Positions 54,907-64,000 of a DNA stretch of 64,000 nt are shown here, in pieces. Source of the stretch: Phialemonium atrogriseum (lineage: Eukaryota; Ascomycota; Sordariomycetes; Cephalothecales; Cephalothecaceae); the NCBI RefSeq assembly GCF_030411735.1, contig NW_026848153.1, positions 186,001 through 250,000 on the forward strand, written 5' to 3'. The notes under the pieces were generated by a model that was given only the letters and a program-made list of their open reading frames with translations, searched no databases and had not been told where the DNA came from. Positions within the stretch are counted from its first letter, which is position 1. Every line of letters starts with the position of its first letter. A program made the translations under genes and the position numbers.

Positions 54907-56037
54907 ATGGAATTTCGATTGCCGACCTCTCACAGGGCCACAATTAGCATGTATTACTGTCCTATAAGTATGTACCTACACGAAACACCGGCTCCGCGTG
55001 CCAAATCCACATCATGGCGCAACAAACCGGCGTGCAGCCGACCGTTAACATTACCCGTTTTGCCCGACATCTCCGTCGTAGAACAGGATTTTCACGACAC
55101 CTCTTTCTTCTGGTCCACGGACGCCGGTCCACCGCCTCAGCTGCCAACACCCGCCGAAATCCTCAGGCACCACCCGAATCTGGGACATGGTGTCGTGAAA
55201 TTCGAACATTTGAACCTGGTTGTAAAGGTTAAAGGCTCGAGTTATCTTCGATTAGAAGAGGCACAATGTCTGCGAGCTGTTACGCAGGCCTTTCCTGGCG
55301 GTGAGGTACCCGTCCCAGAGGCTTTCGGCTGGAGAATATACGGCGACCTCACCTTTCTTTACATGAGCCTAGTCACCGAACAGACGCTGCACCAGACCTG
55401 GAAATCCCCCACCACGGAAGACAAGAGGTCGATATCCGGCCAGCTCGGAGGCATTGCGGCGGCATTGAGACGGATTACTCCGGGCTCATCGGGCCCATTC
55501 ATTGGTATGGTATTATAATTACTTTCAAAATTCGTTATCCGCCCGACTAGCGCTGAGCCCCGTCGCTCCGTTCGTTCTGCCTAGGATTCGTAAGGCGAGG
55601 GACGGTCCAAGACCGCTTTTTTCAGCTCGATTACGAGGAAAGGCCCATTCCTCACCATAAAGGCCTTCAATGAATGGCTGTACGCCGCCGCCACGCGCCA
55701 GAGGCCCGGCCCCGGGGAGGAGCTCATCTACCCGGAGCCTTACCGAGAGCTCCGAGACTCCATCCCGGACGCCAGGAATATTTATTTTACCCACGGCGAC
55801 CTCACCCTTGGGAATATTATCGTGTCGAACGAGTCCGGGTCCTATCGGATTGTGGGTATTATAGACTGGGAGCAGGCGGGTTGGTATCCCGAGTATTGGG
55901 AGTACTGCAAGATGCTCTACGGCGTGGCAAATCACCACGAATGGTGGACCGAGGGCTGGACCGATCTGGCTGTGAAGCCGGTTGAGGAGGACCTGTTTAC
56001 GGCGTTTGCGGAGTTTTCCTTGTGGCGTTGTCCTTGA
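54907..56037 (+). pseudogene. APH-like kinase gene with a one-base frameshift
   Basis: The gene encodes an aminoglycoside-phosphotransferase-fold (APH) protein, a family common in fungi with mostly unknown substrates. Exon 1 (54907-55504) has LPDISVVEQDFHDTSFFW and EAQCLRAVTQAFPG. The intron ends at 55584, and exon 2 starts RRGTVQDRFFQLDYEE. From there the frame must shift by one base in GGAAAGG (about 55636-55643) to reach GPFLTIKAFNEWLYAAA. The catalytic part then follows intact: IYFTHGDLTLGNIIV (HGD-x4-N) and VGIIDWEQAGWYPEYWEY, with the family end FAEFSLWRCP. One extra A in the run explains the break. The start is uncertain. Either sequencing error or a young pseudogene fits, since the rest looks well kept. 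Confidence 0.7.
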
Positions 56038-56656
56038 GCCAGAAGTGCAGCATCTACGCGAGTGACTTATCAAGATGGTGCCCGACTCCCCGGAGACAAC
56101 AAAGAAAGCGTGTTCTCCGTCTGAACTCGTGCTGTAGGGGGTATGGGTGAGGAACACGCCCAGGCGCGTAGATAAACCAGCAGTATGCAGTGCGGAGATT
56201 TTCCGCCAATTTCGATGCGATTTCTTCTGCGGAAGGCATGGCGGCGGATTGGTAGTTGGGAACGCTAAACCTCTGAATGGAGATGGCGAGAATATCTAGG
56301 GTGCTTGATTGAGAGATAAGATGTATTTGTGTATGTCCGCGATGGAAAAGGATTGGTTCTGTATAGCTTCAATTCGAGCTGATCGCCTTTTGTCTAACCA
56401 AATGAGGCTTAGACCTCGTCAATTTATTAGCCACGCCTGGTCAGGCTAGTGGGGGCGGAAATAAAAGTTTATATGGGAGTCGCTCCCGTCGGATTAGTTC
56501 TTACGAGGTATTCATATATGTGATCCAGACAGGCGATGCATGTCCTTACGATATAAACCTGATTAAGATGATTTCTTGCTGGCATAAATCGTAACAGGGC
56601 ATTAGAAACCCCTTTACATTTGTCAGTCCGCTGGGCGGGAACGACGCTCCGTGTCA
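56038..56656. other. Intergenic region upstream of the MTQ1-like gene
   Basis: 619 bp with no gene seen. The two flanking genes are co-directional. AT-rich stretches near 56480-56600 may belong to the promoter. Confidence 0.4.
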
Positions 56657-57823
56657 ATGCCCAGGGTGTCGCCCTCCCTCGTAAGGAGAGCTCAGAACAT
56701 CTCTCCCTACGCAGCCACACTGCTACCTGCCTGCAGAGACCTCCCTTCAGCCTTGACAGAGCTGCGATGGATTCGTGAACATGTGCAGTCAACCCCTTCG
56801 TTGATCCCCCCGAAACTCAGATTACGCCAGCTGTGCGAGAAAAGGGGCAAGGGAATTCCCCTCCAATATGTCATGGGCACACAGCCTTTTGGGCGACTGG
56901 ATATCAGGTGCCGTCCAGGGGTCCTGATCCCCAGGTGAGCAAACCAGCTGCCAGGCACAGGAACCCTGGATATCTCTGCTAATGCCGTTTCCCACAGGCC
57001 AGAACCGGAGGCCTACACCACTTACCTCGCCCACCTAATCAAGACAGGATACTTCGCCGCACAGCTCAAGGACTGCAAAACCCAGGGCTTGCGAATCACA
57101 GACTTCTGCTCCGGAACAGGCTGCATCGCCCTCCTCCTCTACGCCCTCCTGCACCCCCCCACCTTCCCGTCTCTCCACGTCCGCGGCGTCGACATCTCGC
57201 CCCGCGCCGTCGCCCTGTCGCGCGACAACGCCCGGCACAACGTCGCCCGCGGCCTCATGCCCGGCCCCTCCTCCTCGGGTGGTCCAGACCAGACCTCCAC
57301 CATCCGGTTTGACCTCGGCGACGTCTTCTTCGACAGCGCCACCGTCGTCGATGGCGACCGAGACCGGTGGCGGCGGCGATGCGACGTCATGGTCAGCAAC
57401 CCGCCGTACGTCTCGGCCGCGGGCTTCGCGCGCGACACGGCGCGGTCGGTGCGGAACCACGAGCCCGCGCTGGCGCAGGTGCCTGGGCCCCGCCCTTACC
57501 CCGGGGATGGAGAAGGGTATCCCGAGGACGTCTTCTACGCCCGCCTGCTGGAGGTCGCGGGGGCCATGGGCCCGCCGCCCGGGATCATGCTGTTCGAGGT
57601 GGGCGGGTCGGCGCAGGCGAGGCGCGTCGCGGCGATGGCCATGGCGGGGCGGCATGCCTATCTCGCTGGTTATGTGGTGGAGATCTGGCGTGACTGGCCG
57701 GATGCTGTACCGGAGGCGGGGGAGGCGGGCTCGGTGACGGTTGGTGGGGAGGAGGTGGTTGTCAGGGGGAGCGGGCATGAGAGGTCTGTTTTGATGTATA
57801 AGAAGGCAGAGCATGTTATGTGA
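56657..57823 (+). CDS. MTQ1: HemK/PrmC-family protein-glutamine N5-methyltransferase, probably mitochondrial (Mtq1-like)
   Basis: Two exons, 56657-56934 and 56998-57823, with a 63-bp intron, give 367 residues. The family methylates the Gln of the GGQ motif in peptide-chain release factors; Mtq1 acts on the mitochondrial factor and Mtq2 on the cytosolic one. The N-terminal helical domain has RQLCEKRGKGIPLQYVMGTQ and the hinge LDIRCRPGVLIPRPEPE. The Rossmann core has ITDFCSGTGCIALLLY (SAM binding), RGVDISPRAVALSR and the catalytic NPPY near residue 225. The N-terminal helical domain, which short Mtq2-type proteins lack, argues for Mtq1. The Arg-containing N-terminus is a weak presequence. It is convergent with the mitochondrial leucyl-tRNA synthetase gene, 122 bp apart. 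Confidence 0.85.
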
Positions 57824-57945
57824 AAGGAAATGGTAAGATAGAAAGAGTCGTGTATATGTTTGTATTGTTGTACATGTACAATCTATATCCCGTCTGCGTG
57901 GACAGGAGCCCAGGGTATCATATCGTACAGTCTCAGTTTCCGTGG

Positions 57946-60907
57946 CTATAGTACAAAGTTCACGAGCCTGCCTTCTTTAACAACGAGGACCTTCTTCGCT
58001 GACCGGATGTCGATGGCGCCGTCCAACAATTTGGCCTTGCCCTCATCCGTCATGGTGACATGCTCCACCACCCAGTCCTTCAGCTCGTCGCCTTGCAAGC
58101 TCGCGGGTTTCGGTATATCAACCACCAGTCTGAGCTTCCCGTTCACCTGCACAGCACAGGGCTGCATCCGCGGCTGCAGCATGGGGGCAGTCCCGTCGGT
58201 GACCGGGAATGAGACGGATTGGAAGATGGACCTGGACGCCGGGTATAAAATGCTCCAACACTCCTCCGCGAACGCAGGAGTGATTGGAGCAGCCATGCAT
58301 AGGATCGCGACGACAGCCTCCCTTTGGATGATGGGGTGGGCGTTCCCGTTGGCGGCTATGGTGTTTGACAGGCTCATCAGATCGGAAACGACCGTGTTCA
58401 GCGAGGTGACCTTCCTGTACGACGCCGTGACCGACTCGATTGTCTTCTGCACGTCGAGCCACGCCGCCGCGTCCGCATCCCACTGCGCTAGCTCCGCCTC
58501 GCCCGAGGAGCCAAGCCTAGCCGCGGATTCTTCGAGGTATTCCCTTGCCGACTTGCTGGTCTGGTCTGCCGGGATCTCCTTAACTTTGAGGACCAGATCG
58601 TGGACCTTGTGGAGCCAGCGTGTAACGCCCGATATCTTTTCCGCGTCCCAGTTGAGCTGGTCGCTGGTCGGCGCTTGGAATATCATGTGCGCGCGCGTCG
58701 AATCTGCTCCGTGCTCGGCGATGAATGTGGTAGGATCAACGCCATTGTATTTGGACTTCGACATCTTCTCGTAGCTGATATTGGCCGCCTCGCCGGTCAT
58801 CGCAACCCTTGGGGTTTCCGGATCGTTCAACTCGACCTCGTCTGGTCTGAGGAACCTGCCGTTTGATGGTTCGGTGTAAGTCTTGCCGTGGACCATCCCC
58901 TGAGTTATCAGCCGCTTGAACGGCTCATGGACTGCGCCAGCCTGGCCATTTCCGTCCGAGGCCAAGGGACTCGCCATCAGGAATTTGTAGATGAAGCGGG
59001 CATACAGGAGATGCAGGATTGCATGCTCAATGCCGCCGACGTAAATATCCACGGGGAGCAGCTCCCGCACCTGCTCGGGGGAGAAGGGAGCATCCTTGTT
59101 GTGAGGATCGACAAACCTCATGTAATACCAGCTCGAGTCCACAAATGTATCCATGGTATCGGTGTCCCTCTTGGCAGCGCCTCCACACTTGGGACAGGAG
59201 GTATTCACCCAGTCTTGGAGGGACTCCAAGGGGTTACCCACCTTGCGTTCGGCCCAGTGTTCGTCGACCGCCGGTAGTTTGACGGGAAGCTGGTCCGCCG
59301 GGACTGGAACTGCTCCGCACGAGCCGCAATGGATGATTGGGATGGGCGTCCCCCAGTATCTCTGGCGACTTATAAGCCAATCCCTCAACCGCCACTTTTC
59401 TTCGGGCTTCGCCAGTTGTACTGCCTCAAGCATGGAGACCAGAATTTGGCCGGCTTCTTTCGACGTCTTGCCCTTGAATGGCCCACTGTGCGCGGTCATC
59501 ACGCCATGTTCAACGAACGGTTTGTTAAGCATGGCTGTGGTGGACTCGTCGTCCGATGCGGCGAGAACAACGCGGATGGGCTCATCGTAATGGTGCTCTC
59601 TCCAAAAAGCAAAGTCTCGGTGGTCATGGCCGGGGACACCCATCACAGCCCCTTCTCCATAGTCGCCGAGCACATACGAAGCGACGTAGACGGGGATGGA
59701 CTGCTTAATAGCTTCCGGTGATTCCTCGTGGTACGCGAGCGGATTTATCGCCCTGATGTGAGGCAACATATATCCGACTTTTGAGTCAGGAGGATGCCCA
59801 GGCAACGTGTCGATAAATGCCTGTAGCTCGGGATCCTTCTCGGCCAAGGTAGCAACAATTGGATGGGATGCGGCAAGAGCTAGGTACTGCACACCGAACA
59901 GGGTGTCTGCCCGGGTCGTGAAAACCTCGATGGCGGCGCCAACCTCGTGTTTGAAGGCTATAATTGGGAACTTTATCATTGCGCCGGTTGACTTCCCGAG
60001 CCAGTTCTTCTGCATAGCCAGGACCCTCTCGGGCCAGGCGCCATTCGTTTCCAGACCCTGTAGCCCCTGAAGGAGATCTTCCCGGAAGCTTGATATTCGA
60101 AGGAACCACTGCTTCAGCCGGCGTTTCTCAACCTTGGCGCCGGATCTCCAAGAACAACCCTCGGCATCAACCTGCTCGTTGGCCAGGACGGTCTTGTCCA
60201 CCGGATCGTAGTTGACTTCGGCTTCGGCTTGATAAGCAAGGCCTTTCTCGTGCAGGAGGAGGAATATTCTCTGAGTATGCTTGTAGAACTCGGGGTCACA
60301 AGTGGCAATCTCCTGGAAGGGATCTGATCAGCTCCATTCTATCTTGGCATGGATAAGGTACAGAGAGAAACCATACATTCGACCAGTCCCAGCTCCCATT
60401 CATCTGGTCAAGCTGGCCCTTCATTTTCGCAATATTGTCCTTCGTCCACGTAGCTGGGTTTATGCCGCGCTCAATGGCCGCATTTTCGGCCGGGAGGCCA
60501 AACGCGTCCCAGCCCATTGGGAGGAGAACATTGTAGCCCTGAAGGGTGTTGAATCGAGCCAGGACATCGGCGATAGTATAGACCCGAAGGTGTCCGACAT
60601 GCAATGTACCCGAAGGGTAGGGGAACATAGGCAGGATGTATCGCCTGTCCTTGGAGCCATTGGCTCTTGAGCTGGGGTCGGAACGCAGCTCATCCCATCT
60701 TCGTCGCCATTTCTCGTCGAGGCTGGGCAGGTCGAACTTGCTAGTGGCGTAGCTTCTGCGAATAAAGGCGTGGGGAGCGGGACAGGGAGCTCTGGATCGA
60801 GGCCATTGCGGCGATCGCAGGGAAAGACCGAGTAGCCCAGCTGAGCATTGAATGCTCGACGTAGGCAATGGCCGAGCTATAAATCTTCCATAGAGCAGCG
60901 GCATCAC
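57946..60907 (-). CDS. leu-5: Leucyl-tRNA synthetase, mitochondrial
   Basis: Two exons, 60907-60377 and 60312-57946, with a 64-bp intron, give 965 residues. It charges mitochondrial tRNA-Leu; the yeast orthologue Nam2 also helps splice mitochondrial group I introns. The first 50 residues are basic and Ser/Ala/Pro-rich, a presequence (SRAPCPAPHAFIRRSYATS). The class I HIGH-type motif appears as FPYPSGTLHVGHLRVY, and the KMSKS loop as YEKMSKSKYNGVDP near residue 690. WGTPIPIIHCGSCGAVPVP and the CPKC pair belong to the bacterial-type LeuRS zinc/editing architecture. Splice phase 0 joins SWDWSN to EIATCDPEFYKH. The symbol follows the Neurospora name, assigned by homology in layout only. Confidence 0.94.
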
Positions 60908-62140
60908 GAAAACATTATTGCCTCGGAGGCAGTTGAGTCGAGCTCATCCGAGCTATGCGATCGATAGATAGTCAGCTGTCCGTTGCGGCGGGCCCTAGAC
61001 GTTTTTGCCAAGCGTGCCACAACGGTACAACCCATCCGGCCCTGTCACGCTCACGTGGTGCTCGCCAACGCTCGGAGACGGATTTACAAGTTATTAGAGC
61101 CAGAATTGCCCTGCTTAAGACATCCTATCTCAAATTGGCCAGTAATTGTCAGGATATCTCCTCCCTTGAATTAGAAGCTTAAAGAGATCCAGCCTGCCGT
61201 ATTCGGTTGGCAGTCGCCAACAGCAAGGCTCAAGACCCTGCCAAGGAAAAAAACCGTTTGCACGGACCATTCAAAGAGCATTCAAACTGCCCTCCATTTC
61301 CGGAAGCATCAAGCTGTGTCCACAGTTTACAGTCACTCAGGGACTCAGGTCTGCGAGTACAATGCAGGTGATTTTCCTCAACCGAGGGGCGTTTGACAAG
61401 CTCTACGACCTTCTTTCTGAAGTATTGTCGTCGGGTAACCAGAGGTTGACGAGGTCACTGCGCGTGGGTTGGTCGCCAGTTTACAGATCTGGTAAAAAGA
61501 TCATCATGATTCATGATACTCACTGTCCGTATGAAAGTAATACTTTTTAGACGGTCCACCACGACAGGAGAGTGGGCGGCCCCTGAAGCAAACGGAGAGG
61601 TCTCTGAGCTCTATTGGTGTCCGTCTATATCCGTTGGAAGGAATTGGCGCCAACTAATTGAGCTTTCAGAATCTGATTGGGCTGGGAACAGAATCAATTG
61701 CAGAGGAAGACGTCGTTTTTGTCGCTTGAGGATCAGTGCTATGACGAATGCAGGTTCAGCTAAACCGTTTCATTAGAATCATAGCCCGTTTCGAAACACA
61801 AACCATAATTGGTAGGATATTAGGTTTACTGTGGTATACTTTGGCAGATAACTAAGCCTACCTGGGCAAGCCCCACTGCAGAAGCCTTGGAAGTTGGAAC
61901 TGGCACCCAAACGACATGCCTGCCCCTTTAGCATAAAATTCCTGTATAGAATCATTAGGCATTCTTTTTCTTATTCAAATTCTTCTCCTTTGCCACGAGC
62001 GCAGGACGAGATTGGAGCCGCAGTCGGGGCATAAATACCACCGGAATGGTATCTACGTGCTCTCTAATATCCGGGGCATAGACGACGTTGTAGGGACGCG
62101 CGCGCGAGCTGCTCGCGCTTCCTCCAACTTATCCTTCCAG
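60908..62140. other. Divergent region between the LeuRS and permease genes
   Basis: 1.2 kb with no recognisable gene. The right part should hold the permease promoter and leader, including the short upstream frame listed separately. The acceptor-like CTTCCAG directly before the permease ATG could end a leader intron. Confidence 0.4.
62046..62081 (+). promoter_or_regulatory. Short upstream open reading frame in the permease leader
   Basis: An ATG at 62046 opens an 11-codon frame ending in TAG at 62079-62081, 59 bp before the permease start. If transcribed and not removed by a leader intron, it could lower translation of the main frame. Transcription start is not known. Confidence 0.3.
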
Positions 62141-64000
62141 ATGTCATCCTTTTATTCGTCCAACTTCCAGAACCACCCCCGCGACTCCCTCGAACTCGCC
62201 TCGCTAGCAAGCTCAAGCCCGGGCGCCGACACGGCCGAGACCGACTCGCGGCCGAGCATATCCTCCTCGCGTAAGGCCTCCCTCGAGCAGGATGACCCGC
62301 TAGACTCGGAGAACCCGGCGGCCGCCGGCCGGCCCAACTACCACGGCCGCTCGTACTCGGTCTCGTCGACCTTCGATTTTGCTGCGAACCTCTTCCCGCT
62401 CTCCTCCACCACCGGCGCCGGATACGCCCCCATCGGTGCCCCGACAACGGCTGGGAATCCCAACAGCGGCCTCGGCGGGGGGTCGCTGGAGAAATACAAG
62501 ACCCTAACATACCTCAACGGCCTGTCGCTAATAGTCGGCTTGATAATCGGGTCCGGCATCTTCTCGTCGCCGAGCCAAGTTAATTCTAATGTGGGATCAC
62601 CGGGGGCCGCCATTATCATATGGGTGATTGCAGGGATATTGGCCTGGACGGGGGCGTCGAGCTACGCCGAACTTGGGGGCGCCATTCCTCTCAATGGAGG
62701 GGCGCAGGTCTACCTCTCCAAGATATTTGGAGAGCTGTCCGGATTCTTGTTTACATGGGTGGCCGTACTCGTCCTTAAGCCTGGCAGTGCCGCCATCATC
62801 GCCATCATCATGGGGGAATACCTGGTGAGGGCGGCCATCGGTGCCGAGGCCGAGACGATCAACCCCTGGGTCGGCAAGTCGGTGGCCTTGGCGGGGCTTT
62901 TCCTCGTCACCTTCTTGAACTGCGTGTCGACGCGACTGGGCACGCGCACGAATGACATGCTCATGTTCCTAAAGTTCGTCGCATTATTTGGAGTTACGGT
63001 TACGGGCATCGTCGTCGCCATCACCGGCCATTCTTTCTCGGGGACGGCGAACCTCGACTGGAAGACGCACGAATGGTTCGAAGGGACGAAGATGGATGCT
63101 TCGGCTTGGGCTGTGGCGTTATATGCTGGTCTCTGGGCCTATGATGGATGGGATAATGTGAGTCTCGTCCTTTCCCTTTTCTTACCTCGCGTAGATCGGC
63201 TAACACTAGCGTTCAGACAAATTACGTGGTTGGAGAGTTCCGCAATCCGAGTCGCGATCTCCCGCGGGTCATCCACACAGCCATGCCGCTCGTAATCATC
63301 AGCTACGTACTTGCCAACGTAGCCTACTTCCTCGTCCTCCCCCTGGACGCCATCAACTCGACCAATACGGTCGCAGTCGTGTTCGGCGCCAAGGTCTTCG
63401 GCCCGATCGGGTCCCTCGTCCTGGCCCTCATCGTCAGCGCCTCTTGCTTCGGCGCCCTGAACAGCACCACCTTTACCAGCAGCCGGCTAGTCTACGTCGC
63501 CGGCAAGGAAGGGTACATCCCGTCCATCTTCGGCCGCATCGGCGTCGGCGCCACCGCGGCCGACGGGGCCTCCTCTCTCTCAACGGTGCGGACGCGCTCG
63601 TGGTTCGCCAGGCGGCTGGCGCGGCTCGTGGGCGACGAGGACCACGGCCTCTTCTTCACGCCCGTGTACGCGCTGGCGCTCAACTGCGCCCTGACGGCGG
63701 CCTACGTCGCCGTCGGCGAGTTCGCCACGCTCCTGACCTTCTACGGCGTCGCCGGCTACACCTTCTACTTCCTGACCGTCCTGGGCCTCATCGTGCTCCG
63801 CGTCCGCGAGCCTTCGCTCGAGCGGCCCTACCGCGCCTGGATCGCCACCCCTATCGTCTTCTGCTGCGTCAGCCTCTTCCTCCTCAGCCGCGCCGTCTTC
63901 GCCCAGCCCCTGCAGACCCTCACCGTCGTCGCCTTCGTCATCGCCGGCGTGCCCGTCTACTTCTGGCGCATCGCCGGCCGCGACCGCGCCGCGAACAAGC
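62141..64000 (+). CDS. Amino-acid permease of the APC superfamily, LAT/methionine-permease type (3' end beyond the window)
   Basis: Exons 62141-63157 and 63217 to the right edge, with a 59-bp intron (CTAACAC branch), give at least 600 residues. A cytosolic Ser-rich N-terminal tail of about 120 residues precedes the first membrane helix. YLNGLSLIVGLIIGSGIFSS is the family's first transmembrane motif, with the GSGIF substrate-binding loop. ASSYAELGGAIPLNGGAQVY and FLFTWVAVLVLKPGSAAIIA follow, as in LAT-type exchangers and fungal Mup1-type methionine permeases. About ten membrane helices are visible before the edge. Substrate preference cannot be read; methionine is the best guess. The chosen ATG is the first good one in frame after an acceptor-like CTTCCAG; the frame is open upstream to 62012. 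Confidence 0.88.

Noticed and set aside
1..64000. CRISPR arrays, rRNA genes, operons or bacterial-type elements
   Set aside because: None is seen; the window is eukaryotic nuclear DNA with spliceosomal introns.

Overview
This window is nuclear DNA of a filamentous ascomycete. Intron-split genes with short introns (mostly 50-90 bp, GTRNGT-like donors, CTRAC branch sites), high GC in exons and protein architectures of Sordariomycetes point to that class. The species cannot be named from sequence alone. I joined exons by eye from splice signals, frame and family conservation, and give exon coordinates in each entry.

Layout. 0-1 kb: a bZIP regulator, minus strand, continuing off the left edge. 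4.0-4.6 kb: RFA3 (RPA14), followed by a long in-frame open stretch. 5.8-9.8 kb: a large Ams2/Spt21-type GATA factor, minus. 10.9-12.5 kb: mitochondrial 3-hydroxyisobutyryl-CoA hydrolase, minus, divergent from Sm D2 (12.9-13.5 kb). 13.8-15.6 kb: dihydroxyacetone kinase, minus. 15.6-18.5 kb: gene-poor, with decayed coding fragments. 18.6-20.1 kb: a Dcw1/Dfg5-type GH76 cell-wall protein, minus. 21.8-22.9 kb: NAP/SET histone chaperone, minus. 23.6-25.3 kb: asparaginase with ankyrin tail. 27.1-29.1 kb: BCS1-like AAA ATPase. 29.9-33.6 kb: cytosolic isoleucyl-tRNA synthetase, with a 6-nt microexon. 34.4-35.3 kb: RING protein. 35.8-37.1 kb: HUS1. 37.6-43.7 kb: SEC16, minus. 44.3-44.6 kb: a 325-bp element with 20-bp terminal inverted repeats. 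45.0-46.7 kb: a frameshifted F-box gene, minus. 47.3-51.4 kb: Neo1-type P4-ATPase. 51.7-53.3 kb: CYC2-like flavoprotein, minus. 53.6-54.7 kb: AIM32, minus. 54.9-56.0 kb: a frameshifted APH-like kinase gene. 56.7-57.8 kb: Mtq1/HemK-like methyltransferase. 57.9-60.9 kb: mitochondrial leucyl-tRNA synthetase, minus. 62.1-64.0 kb: an amino-acid permease cut by the right edge.

Most genes are single-copy housekeeping genes: replication and checkpoint (RFA3, HUS1), chromatin (Ams2-like, NAP), splicing (SmD2), translation (two tRNA synthetases, Mtq1) and secretory/lipid traffic (SEC16, NEO1). Four genes with predicted mitochondrial roles (CYC2, AIM32, MTQ1, mitochondrial LeuRS) lie within 9.2 kb. Accessory or decaying DNA is concentrated at 15.9-18.3, 44.3-46.7 and 54.9-56.0 kb.

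I found no new multi-gene system. The most unusual observations are the post-stop open frame of RFA3, the 6-nt microexon in the IleRS active-site region, the 70-residue insert in the Ams2-like GATA finger, and the inverted-repeat element near 44.3 kb.
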